Below the pieces are notes generated by a model. That model saw nothing but the letters and a program-made list of their open reading frames with translations. It was not told where the DNA came from and ran no database searches. Of a stretch of DNA of 64,000 bases, positions 35,523 to 42,279 are shown piece by piece. Origin of the DNA: a virus; IMG/VR virus record IMGVR_UViG_3300024221_000009, positions 27,387 to 91,386 of that record; one strand, 5' to 3'. Positions within the stretch are counted from its first letter, which is position 1; the number at the start of each line of letters is the position of its first letter. The position numbers and the translations under genes were made by a program.

Positions 35523-37004
35523 ATGAAAACAATGTATACATCATTTAGCGAATTTTCAAGAGGGATTAAAGAAAACATTTCACCAGAAAGTATTGGAGGA
35601 ATGGGAGATGTTATATTACCGAATGGTGATGAACTAGGTTCTGGCGATATTCCTTCTGAAGAAGATGATGAAAATAAAGAAAAAATAAATACAAAATCTA
35701 TGGATTTTAATAGTTTTATAAACAAATCAACGGTTAGTAAATTAGTCATTGAGAAATCAGCAACAGATACTCTAGCGGATGATGTTTCTGGAGAATTATA
35801 TATTGCAAAACTTAAAGGCAAGTCAGCTACTATTAAAGCAACGACTACGACAAAGACATGGGATGATGGAGTCCCGGTATTAAAGTATTTAGCAAGAGGT
35901 AAAAGTAAATCAATGTCTTTTGATTTATATCAAAGACCTTTTCAAGTGGTACACGACTATGCACATGGCTGGTGGTACTTCACAGATGGTGGAAAATGGT
36001 ACGGATTGCACGTAAGCGACGGTTATAGTGAAGCTGCTGATTTACCATTCGATATGCAAATTCCAGAAAACAAAATACAAGAAGGTGTTATGTCTGACAT
36101 TCACCAAATGATAGGTAATCATAAAACTTTTGATTCATTTCAAAAAGAATTCTTTAAAGAATATGGAGATAATAAAGCTATGAAAAAAACCAAAGACTTT
36201 TTAGAATGGCTAGAAGCTTTATATTCAGATTCACAATATGCAGTATCTGAGGCAAGACCAGGTACTTACACGTACCAAATGGATAGTGAAGGAAATACTA
36301 GAAAAGTATTACCGCCATATTATGGTAATTCAGAACTTCATGATAAATCAAAAGAACTATTTAAAAAACCATGGAAAAAGCTTAGTGATAAACAACAAGA
36401 TGAAGTTTTAGCAGCCTTTGAAATAGTTGAAGCAAGATCAATTGCAAAAATACAAAAAGAATATGGAAGTGTAGTAACTGATATGAAAGATCTTGTTAAA
36501 GATTATGTAAAAATGTCAGATGATAATTCTGAAAAAGCTAAGACAAGACAATTACTTATAGATTTAACTTCTAAGAAAAAATCATTAATGTCAGAATTAG
36601 ATGACGCAGTAGGTATCAAAGATTTAAATATTGAATTAGCAGAATCAGTAAATGAATCAATGAGTTCTTACTATTTCACGAGTCCTAGCGAATACGGTCA
36701 ATTTGCAAATGAAGCACCTGCAAAGGGTGAAACTAAATATTTAGTAATGGCTACTAATAAAGCAAACTTTAATGGTCAAGAAATTAGACTAGAAGGTGGA
36801 GTTAGATTTGGTTCAACCTCTAAAAAAGAAATTTTAGGAGTTTTTGATAAAGAATCAGAAGCTTTAACATTTTATAAATCAGCTATGAAAAAACCAGAAG
36901 GAACATTTGTTTCTTTCTCAATGGGAACGGTTGTCGGTGAAACTAAATTTAGATCGCAATATACTGAAATTCAAGGATATTTAGCAACTGCAAAGGTAAA
37001 ATAA
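35523..37004 (+). CDS. Multidomain protein with capsid-targeting-like N-terminus
   Basis: A 493-aa protein. I chose the ATG at 35523, 1 bp after the upstream stop, over one 42 bp earlier inside the preceding gene, because it gives the tag-like start MKTMYTSFSEFSRGIKE. A second tag-like SMDFNSFINKS lies near residue 60. Possible protease sites are KIQEGVMS, AVSEARPG, SVNESMSS and FANEAPAKG. Residues ~105-180 are Trp/Tyr-rich (HGWWYFTDGGKWYGLHV). The last ~110 residues form a compact alpha/beta module. No family is recognised. It closes the tagged block and is followed by a strong terminator. Confidence 0.5.
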   Translation: MKTMYTSFSEFSRGIKENISPESIGGMGDVILPNGDELGSGDIPSEEDDENKEKINTKSMDFNSFINKSTVSKLVIEKSATDTLADDVSGELYIAKLKGKSATIKATTTTKTWDDGVPVLKYLARGKSKSMSFDLYQRPFQVVHDYAHGWWYFTDGGKWYGLHVSDGYSEAADLPFDMQIPENKIQEGVMSDIHQMIGNHKTFDSFQKEFFKEYGDNKAMKKTKDFLEWLEALYSDSQYAVSEARPGTYTYQMDSEGNTRKVLPPYYGNSELHDKSKELFKKPWKKLSDKQQDEVLAAFEIVEARSIAKIQKEYGSVVTDMKDLVKDYVKMSDDNSEKAKTRQLLIDLTSKKKSLMSELDDAVGIKDLNIELAESVNESMSSYYFTSPSEYGQFANEAPAKGETKYLVMATNKANFNGQEIRLEGGVRFGSTSKKEILGVFDKESEALTFYKSAMKKPEGTFVSFSMGTVVGETKFRSQYTEIQGYLATAKVK

Positions 37005-37043
37005 TAATTTCGCGTATCAACGAAACACGTCAACAATATACTG

Positions 37044-37073
37044 TTGAAACAATTTTAAAAGTCTCTGTATAAT
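37044..37073 (+). promoter_or_regulatory. TTGAAA-18-TATAAT promoter overlapping a terminator
   Basis: TTGAAA (37044-37049) and TATAAT (37068-37073) are 18 bp apart with TG before the -10, the same arrangement as ahead of gp32 and the clamp. The -10 sits in the loop of the terminator hairpin at 37060-37089, so its use for the metabolic operon is uncertain. Confidence 0.4.
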
Positions 37074-37089
37074 CTACAGAGACTTTTTT
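37060..37089 (+). terminator. Strong rho-independent terminator
   Basis: AGTCTCTGTA (37060-37069) and TACAGAGACT (37075-37084) form a perfect 10-bp stem with a 5-nt loop, followed by six T. It separates the tagged-protein block from the methylglyoxal synthase operon. Confidence 0.85.
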
Positions 37090-37102
37090 ATTTAAATAGT
37101 AT

Positions 37103-37480
37103 ATGAAAATAGCTTTAATAGCGCACGACAACAAAAAAGCTGACATGGTCGCTTTTGTATCAAAAAGATTACCTTTCTTTAATAGAAAGGATATTACTAT
37201 TGTAACCACTGGAACAACGGGAAAACACGTTATGCATGCTGGGATAGAAGACGTTATTAAAGTAAATTCAGGGCCACTTGGAGGAGATGCTCAGATAGCA
37301 GCAATGGTTACTGAAGGTGAAATAGATTTAGTTATCTTTTTAAGAGATCCATTAGGCAAACATCCACATGATGTTGATATCAGTATGTTAATGCGATTAT
37401 GCGACGTTCATGATATACCTCTCGCAACAAATTATAGAACAGCAAGCTACTTAGTTAAATATTTAAAATCTTGTAAATAA
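37103..37480 (+). CDS. mgsA: Methylglyoxal synthase
   Basis: A 125-aa protein aligning with E. coli MgsA (152 aa) through the catalytic core: IALIAHDNKK (His8, Lys), TTGTTGKHV (phosphate-binding loop), SGPLGGDAQI (catalytic Asp), IFLRDPLGKHPHD (His and Asp) and PLATNYRTA. The enzyme converts dihydroxyacetone phosphate to methylglyoxal and inorganic phosphate, bypassing lower glycolysis. The E. coli C-terminal extension is missing. It is the first gene of a coupled operon: its stop overlaps the next ATG by one base. All recognisable active-site residues are present, so activity is plausible. A phage origin for this function is unusual. Confidence 0.88.
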   Translation: MKIALIAHDNKKADMVAFVSKRLPFFNRKDITIVTTGTTGKHVMHAGIEDVIKVNSGPLGGDAQIAAMVTEGEIDLVIFLRDPLGKHPHDVDISMLMRLCDVHDIPLATNYRTASYLVKYLKSCK

Positions 37481-37716
37481 TGGAAATGTTTTTATTTAAA
37501 CCGGATAATTATAAAGAATGGTCAGATAGCGCTATTAAAAAAATAATAAAAGTTGTAGATTCATGTATCAGTGATGACCATTTAGACTCTGCTAAACAAA
37601 TGATAGATCATTTTATTTTAATGCTTGCCTTAAATGAAACTTACTCAGAAGAAACTGTACAAGATATATCAAAACAATTATATTTATATTTAAATATTAA
37701 AAAATCTAATATATGA
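37480..37716 (+). CDS. Small hypothetical protein in metabolic operon
   Basis: A 78-aa helical, acidic protein (VDSCISDDHLDSAKQMIDHF and a C-terminal KQLYLYLNI). It overlaps the mgsA stop by one base and the next ATG by four (ATGA), so it is co-translated with both. No family recognised; possibly a partner of the flanking enzymes. Confidence 0.45.
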   Translation: MEMFLFKPDNYKEWSDSAIKKIIKVVDSCISDDHLDSAKQMIDHFILMLALNETYSEETVQDISKQLYLYLNIKKSNI

Positions 37717-38288
37717 GTTCTAAAACAAAAATAGGATTTACAGCAGGAAACTTTGATCTATTACACCCTGGCTATATTTATACATTTGAAACTGCAAAAC
37801 AACACTGTGATCACTTCATAGTTTTTCTACAAATTGATCCATCTGAAACAAGATTCACGAAATATAAACCAGTAATACCTTTATATGAAAGATATAAAAC
37901 TTTAATGGCAATACAATACGTTGATGAAGTTATAACATATCAAACAGAAGAAGATCTAATTAAATTAATAAAATTCTATAAACCTGATGTTAGAATATTA
38001 GGAGAAGACTATATTGGTAAAGGATTTACAGGAGATGATTTACCCCCTAAGGTAATTTATACAACGCGATCACATAACTGGTCAACTACTAAACTCAAGG
38101 ATTTAATTACAATGCAAACTATTAAGCAAAATCCTGAAATAGTAGATAGAGCTAAGAATGAAAAAGAACAAACGTCTCACCAAAGATTAATGTTAGCAAT
38201 TAGAGATCAAATTGCACAACATGCTGAAGGTAATTTAACTGAGGCACAATATAAATCAGCAATTAAAGAATTATTAGAAGAATCATGA
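37713..38288 (+). CDS. Cytidylyltransferase-like nucleotidyltransferase
   Basis: A 191-aa protein. GFTAGNFDLLHPGYIYTFE (residues 8-26) is the nucleotide-binding HxGH region of the TagD/RfaE class, with the last His replaced by Tyr (HPGY). ERYKTLMAIQYVDEVI matches the RxxxLxxLxxVDEV stretch, and NWSTTKLKDLI the ISTTxL motif. A Gln/Glu-rich C-terminal extension of ~45 residues (EKEQTSHQRLMLA onward) is extra. The family activates glycerol-3-phosphate or sugar-1-phosphates with CTP or ATP; the substrate here is unknown. It is coupled to rmlB by ATGA, suggesting nucleotide-sugar or surface-polymer chemistry. Confidence 0.68.
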   Translation: MSSKTKIGFTAGNFDLLHPGYIYTFETAKQHCDHFIVFLQIDPSETRFTKYKPVIPLYERYKTLMAIQYVDEVITYQTEEDLIKLIKFYKPDVRILGEDYIGKGFTGDDLPPKVIYTTRSHNWSTTKLKDLITMQTIKQNPEIVDRAKNEKEQTSHQRLMLAIRDQIAQHAEGNLTEAQYKSAIKELLEES

Positions 38289-39220
38289 GAATAATCGTAA
38301 CAGGAGGACTTGGATTTATTGGATCATCTTTTGTAAATTTATTAAACAGAAGAATACCAAACGCTAAGATAGTTATTTTAGATAAAATGACGTACGCTGC
38401 TAATCCTAACAATATAATTAAACCAACAAGTATCATTAAAAAAGATATATGTGATGTGACTCCTGATGATTTAGGATCTTATGACTATATTGTACATTTC
38501 GCCGCAGAAAGCCACGTTGATAACTCTATTAAAAATGGAAGGCCATTTGTTAGAACTAATGTTGAAGGTACTTTTAACTTATTAGAGTGTGCAAGACAAA
38601 ACCCTGATCTTAAAAAGTTTATTCATATTTCAACAGATGAGGTTTATGGAGATATGGCAGATATTGGATTACTAGCAGAAGCAAATGAAGCATATAGTTT
38701 ATCAGCATCTTCATATTATTCAGCAACAAAAGCTTCAAGTGATTTATTAGTTGAAGCAGCGGGTAGAACCTTTGGTTTACCATATTTAATTACAAGAACT
38801 TGCAATAACTATGGAGAACATCAAAATGAAGAAAAATTCATTCCTAAAATAATGAAGTCAATTGCCAATGATTTAACAATACCAGTATATGGAGATGGTA
38901 AGCAAGTTAGAGAGTGGATTGATTGCGAAGACAACGTACAAATTATATATGAACTTATGTTATCAGATCTAGAAGGTGAGGTTTATAACATTGGCTCTGG
39001 AGAGAGATATGAAAACATAGAAATTATAAATATGATCGGAGAAATGTTAGGAAAAACTCCTAAGTTTGAATTTGTTAAAGACAGATTAGGGCATGATCGT
39101 AGATATGCAATAAACTCAACTCGAGTTAGAGAAATATTCTCAGATTGGGAAACTCTTTCATTTCAAGAGTTTTTATTAGAACAAGTAAATACATTAAAAT
39201 TAAAACAAGAACAATTATGA
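38285..39220 (+). CDS. rmlB: dTDP-glucose 4,6-dehydratase-like (extended SDR)
   Basis: A 311-aa extended SDR enzyme. The NAD-binding GGLGFIGS is at residues 7-14. HFAAESHVDNSI is nearly diagnostic for RmlB-type enzymes. ISTDEVYGD supplies the catalytic Thr-Asp-Glu and YYSATKAS the Tyr-x-x-x-Lys pair. TRTCNNYGEHQNEEKFIP and GDGKQVREWIDCED match the RmlB substrate region. It converts an NDP-glucose to the 4-keto-6-deoxy sugar, an early step to rhamnose and related sugars. It is slightly shorter than bacterial RmlB (~350 aa). It may modify host surface sugars or make a phage-specific sugar donor. Confidence 0.82.
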   Translation: MRIIVTGGLGFIGSSFVNLLNRRIPNAKIVILDKMTYAANPNNIIKPTSIIKKDICDVTPDDLGSYDYIVHFAAESHVDNSIKNGRPFVRTNVEGTFNLLECARQNPDLKKFIHISTDEVYGDMADIGLLAEANEAYSLSASSYYSATKASSDLLVEAAGRTFGLPYLITRTCNNYGEHQNEEKFIPKIMKSIANDLTIPVYGDGKQVREWIDCEDNVQIIYELMLSDLEGEVYNIGSGERYENIEIINMIGEMLGKTPKFEFVKDRLGHDRRYAINSTRVREIFSDWETLSFQEFLLEQVNTLKLKQEQL

Positions 39221-39438
39221 ACATTAAATTAATTAAAATGCTTAAGTCATCAGCAGAAGCTGATAAAGCAAAAGCTCTTTTATCCTTAGATTTATTAGGA
39301 AATAAAGGAACAGGTATTGGAGACCACTCAACTGGAGATTTTTATACTAACGCTGAAGAAGCACTGGCAATGTTAGTTGATGCAGATGATAGATTAGGGG
39401 CTATTGAAAAATACTTCCCAGCAGTTGAACAACTTTAA
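39217..39438 (+). CDS. Small hypothetical protein, last gene of metabolic operon
   Basis: A 73-aa protein. The ATG at 39217 overlaps the rmlB stop (ATGA); an upstream start inside rmlB is rejected. It contains a Gly-rich stretch (LLGNKGTGIGDHSTGDFYTN) and a helical acidic C-terminus (EEALAMLVDADDRLGAIEKY). Not recognised. It is followed by a strong terminator. Confidence 0.5.
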   Translation: MNIKLIKMLKSSAEADKAKALLSLDLLGNKGTGIGDHSTGDFYTNAEEALAMLVDADDRLGAIEKYFPAVEQL

Positions 39439-39466
39439 AAAAGTGAATATTTTTTAAAAATAAAGG

Positions 39467-39495
39467 CCCAAACATTTTTTTGTTTGGGTTTTTTT
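39467..39495 (+). terminator. Rho-independent terminator
   Basis: CCCAAACA (39467-39474) and TGTTTGGG (39481-39488) form an 8-bp stem closed by a T6 loop, followed by seven T. It ends the mgsA-rmlB operon. Confidence 0.85.
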
Positions 39496-39516
39496 GTTTA
39501 TATTAGTAGTATAATT

Positions 39517-39657
39517 ATGGAAGAAAAAAGCAAAAAATTAAAAGAAGTAAACCTAACACTACAAGAGTGGTTAGACGCTTTACGTATGCCTACTCCCGTA
39601 AGAAATAAAAAAAAATACAGACGTACAAAGAAACATAAAAACAAAGGTGATGAGTAA
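39517..39657 (+). CDS. Very small basic protein (46 aa)
   Basis: Reading from the ATG at 39517 gives 46 codons with a helical start (LQEWLDALRMPTPVR) and a very basic C-terminus (KKKYRRTKKHKNKGD). It sits just after a terminator and a TATATTAGTAGTAT element. Its last 8 bases overlap the next gene (ATGAGTAA), which supports real translation. Function unknown; the charge would suit nucleic-acid or ribosome binding. Confidence 0.45.
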   Translation: MEEKSKKLKEVNLTLQEWLDALRMPTPVRNKKKYRRTKKHKNKGDE

Positions 39658-40246
39658 CAGAACATTTACATGGTGGAGACGCTTTCATTCTCCAATAAAG
39701 TTAAAGAAGAATCAAATGTGGAAAGGATATCCTCAATTACTACAGAGAATTGAATTTGGAGAATTTGAGTACTGTCATCTTTCTGAAGAATGTCTTTTAG
39801 AAGAAGAGCTATATAAACTTGAAGAAATAGAAATTCGTAAAGAACTTGTAAGATCTGACGAAGATGCAATACAAGAAAAATTATTTGATCGAAGAAAGCT
39901 TAAAAATAAAAGAGTAAAGCTTATGATGCAAGCTCATTTAAAAAAAGAACATGAAATATTAAAAAGTCTTAAGGAAAATCTATGTAAAGAATTTAATATG
40001 TCAAATGAATTTATAAATAACTTCTTTGATACCTTCGATGGAGACACACGTCAATTATATTACTGTTTAAGAGCAGTTGCTAATAAAAAACCTATTCCAT
40101 CTAATATCGATATAGATAAATATCCTAGAGCGTTTGTACAGCAACCTAGACACGTGTTAAAACATGAACATCGTGGATTAAATAAAATATGGAAAAAAGT
40201 AGTAAAACAAAATAAAATTTGGAATGCGTATGGAATCACAGATTAA
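39650..40246 (+). CDS. Hypothetical protein (198 aa)
   Basis: The chosen ATG overlaps the preceding small gene by 8 bp; a GTG codon immediately before it is a less likely start. The N-terminus is Trp/Arg-rich (TFTWWRRFHSPIKLKKNQMW). The centre is a long charged helix with coiled-coil character (EEELYKLEEIEIRKEL). The C-terminus is basic (HVLKHEHRGLNKIWKKVVK). No family recognised. Confidence 0.5.
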   Translation: MSNRTFTWWRRFHSPIKLKKNQMWKGYPQLLQRIEFGEFEYCHLSEECLLEEELYKLEEIEIRKELVRSDEDAIQEKLFDRRKLKNKRVKLMMQAHLKKEHEILKSLKENLCKEFNMSNEFINNFFDTFDGDTRQLYYCLRAVANKKPIPSNIDIDKYPRAFVQQPRHVLKHEHRGLNKIWKKVVKQNKIWNAYGITD

Positions 40247-40490
40247 ACCTTATTTAGTTTATTTTTATCCTTATGAGGATGATCGTTTTTTTGAAAAGTC
40301 AAAAAAGCCTCAAGACCATGTTTGTTGTGTAATGGCATCTAGTCAAAAAGAAGCCATGGCCAAAACAGAAATAATAGCCCAAAATAATGGGGTTAAGTTT
40401 GTTAAGTTTATGGGAATTGGAACAGGAAAAGAAGAGTGGGTAAACGAACATGAACCTCTTAGAGATTATGGAAGAGGACCAAGAAAATAA
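40224..40490 (+). CDS. Hypothetical protein (88 aa)
   Basis: It overlaps the preceding gene by 23 bp; a second ATG at 40230 could be the true start. It contains VYFYPYEDDRFFEKSKK and CCVMASSQKEAMAKTE, a small alpha/beta pattern. Not recognised. Confidence 0.45.
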   Translation: MRMESQIKPYLVYFYPYEDDRFFEKSKKPQDHVCCVMASSQKEAMAKTEIIAQNNGVKFVKFMGIGTGKEEWVNEHEPLRDYGRGPRK

Positions 40491-40500
40491 AATATATAAA
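40491..40500 (+). promoter_or_regulatory. Candidate late promoter box
   Basis: AATATATAAA begins directly after the preceding stop codon and lies 18 bp before the ATG at 40519. It matches the RATATATAA box. Confidence 0.25.
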
Positions 40501-40518
40501 AAAAATAAAAATTAAACA

Positions 40519-40752
40519 ATGTCAACAAAACATCCCTGGGAATATAAACAAGAAGTTATAAAAGATAAAGCTAGTAAAGAAGAATTTCAAAAACTTATAG
40601 ACAAAATTAAGAATAAAGAAGATCAACACAAGTCAGATATGTTTATAAAAAAAGGAACAAAATCCAAAACAAAAAAAACTCAATATCATTTCATTAATGG
40701 AATTCCACATAAGATGGTTGGTGGAAATTGGGTTCCTTTAACTAAAATGTAA
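40519..40752 (+). CDS. Small basic hypothetical protein (77 aa)
   Basis: A Lys-rich protein (FQKLIDKIKNKEDQHKSDMF, then KKGTKSKTKKTQ) with a C-terminal YHFINGIPHKMVGGNWVPL segment. No family recognised. It has an A-rich leader. Confidence 0.4.
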   Translation: MSTKHPWEYKQEVIKDKASKEEFQKLIDKIKNKEDQHKSDMFIKKGTKSKTKKTQYHFINGIPHKMVGGNWVPLTKM

Positions 40753-40793
40753 ACAAAACCGATTATCGAGATATAATACTTAAAATAAATTAC

Positions 40794-41078
40794 ATGAAGA
40801 GTATATTAGAAGAAGCAAATGACATTGTAAATAATAGAAGTGAAGAAGCAGATAGAAATTATGGTCCTTTTTCTGAAGGAATGGATCGAGCTGCTATGAT
40901 ATTTCAAGGAATGACCGGCCATCCCGTAACCGGCGCTGATATGTTTAAAGCATTAGTAGCACTTAAATTTTCTAGAGAAAGTTACAACCACAAAAGAGAT
41001 AATTTATTAGACGCAGTCGCGTACATTCAAGGATTAGATAACTACGTTCAGGAGAACAATTCTAAAAACAATGAATGA
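40794..41078 (+). CDS. DUF6378-like small phage protein
   Basis: A 94-aa protein with ILEEANDIVNNR, RNYGPFSEGMDRAAMIF, ADMFKALVALKFSRESYN and HKRDNLLDAVAYI. This arrangement resembles the DUF6378 family of small helical phage proteins of unknown function; the assignment is from memory. Its stop overlaps the next small gene by 8 bp. Confidence 0.55.
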   Translation: MKSILEEANDIVNNRSEEADRNYGPFSEGMDRAAMIFQGMTGHPVTGADMFKALVALKFSRESYNHKRDNLLDAVAYIQGLDNYVQENNSKNNE

Positions 41079-41238
41079 TAAAAGACCTAAAAACCCAATT
41101 AAAGTAACTCACCCTAAATATGGTACAGGAGAGGTTTACGAATATTTTGAATTTTACAATGAAGAATTTATGAATATAAAATTTGAAAAGTTAGATAAAG
41201 TAATGTACCTTAGTTCAGATTCTATAAAAAAAATATAA
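41071..41238 (+). CDS. Tudor/SH3-like mini-protein (55 aa)
   Basis: A 55-codon gene starting inside the preceding coding end and stopping immediately before the glucosyltransferase ATG. IKVTHPKYGTGEVYEYF followed by FMNIKFEKLDKVMYL resembles the V-x-H-x-x-F/Y-G-x-G-x-V small beta barrel found at the C-terminus of UvrD/PcrA helicases and in CarD-like proteins. It may bind RNA polymerase or nucleic acid. Tight packing on both sides supports its reality. Confidence 0.5.
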   Translation: MNDKRPKNPIKVTHPKYGTGEVYEYFEFYNEEFMNIKFEKLDKVMYLSSDSIKKI

Positions 41239-42279
41239 ATGAAAGTAGCAATAACGTCAGTATTTTCAAACTTAACGTACAATAGTAAAAACCACAGAGG
41301 ATTAGAGGTAACATACTTTAAAAAGCTTTTAGAAGAAAACAAATATGACGTTGATCTAATTGGTAAAAAAAATAGAAATACAGAAGAATTTGATTTCTAT
41401 AAAAACTACGCTGACACTGATTGGAATTCTTATGAAGCAGTTTTTATTCAATTAAGTACTGCTAATTTCTTTGGCGGTGTTGTTGGAGAACATACTGAAC
41501 CAATTGCAAGAGCCCTTGCAGGATATGGTGGTAAAATATATGTTTTAGTAAATGATCCTCGGATCGATTTCTTAAACCCAGTGGATAAGTTAAAAAGATT
41601 TAATCTACTTCAAGATCTTAGCTCAGAGTGGTCCGAGATCATTGAGGAAGCAACATATTTATTTCCAGGTAAAGACATTAGTAAATTCTTAGGAAGAACA
41701 CCTAAAAATTGGCAAAAACTAGATTGGTTTACATATATGTTTAAGCACAGAATGGCTGATAAGTTAAATAATACAAAAACAACAAACGCACTTTTTGATT
41801 TTGATGCTCCTAAAAAAGAATGGGATGCCATTTACTATGGAGATAATCGAGCAGCCTTTAGAGAACAACAAGTTCGAAAGTATATGCCACATAGCGAAAA
41901 GAGTTTATTAGTAGGTTATAAAACTAAAAAAGTTCCAACGACCTTTGCAAAAAAGATGGAACACTCAGTTTTATTAGATACTATTTCAAAAAGTAAAGCA
42001 AGTTTAATATTAGGAGATGATGAACATTTAAATAATGTGACAACATTCCGCTTTTATGAAACTATGGCAAGTGATTGTTTGGCAGCGATCCAAATCGAAT
42101 ACGATCCAGAAATGGAATTAATACAAGACCCTGTATTGCGTGATCAATTATATGTAAAATCGTCAAAGGATGTTGAGAAATTAGTAGCATCTTATTCGGA
42201 TGATTTAATTGCAAGACAGAAGAAAGAATTAAGAAACATATTTAACAGATTAGATATAACCTTTAAAATAAACAAGTAA
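41239..42279 (+). CDS. bgt: DNA beta-glucosyltransferase-like (T4 beta-GT family)
   Basis: At 346 aa it is close to T4 beta-GT (351 aa), with collinear matches. VAITSVFSNLTYN corresponds to IAIINMGNNVINF, AVFIQLSTANFFGG to LIVVNSSINFFGG, and KIYVLVNDPRIDF to KIYYLFTDIRLPF, keeping the Asp there. DAIYYGDNRAAFREQ corresponds to DVIYGGSFRSGQRES, keeping both Arg. LILGDDEHLNNVTTFRFYET plus MASD corresponds to the UDP-glucose-binding LIIGDKNYN...VWETMASD region. T4 beta-GT transfers glucose from UDP-glucose to 5-hydroxymethylcytosine in DNA. Here the acceptor base is inferred. It overlaps the dCTPase gene by one base. Confidence 0.82.
   Translation: MKVAITSVFSNLTYNSKNHRGLEVTYFKKLLEENKYDVDLIGKKNRNTEEFDFYKNYADTDWNSYEAVFIQLSTANFFGGVVGEHTEPIARALAGYGGKIYVLVNDPRIDFLNPVDKLKRFNLLQDLSSEWSEIIEEATYLFPGKDISKFLGRTPKNWQKLDWFTYMFKHRMADKLNNTKTTNALFDFDAPKKEWDAIYYGDNRAAFREQQVRKYMPHSEKSLLVGYKTKKVPTTFAKKMEHSVLLDTISKSKASLILGDDEHLNNVTTFRFYETMASDCLAAIQIEYDPEMELIQDPVLRDQLYVKSSKDVEKLVASYSDDLIARQKKELRNIFNRLDITFKINK

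Noticed and set aside
39145-39216. 24-residue extension of the 73-aa protein into rmlB
   Set aside because: The ATGA overlap at 39217 matches the other junctions of this operon.
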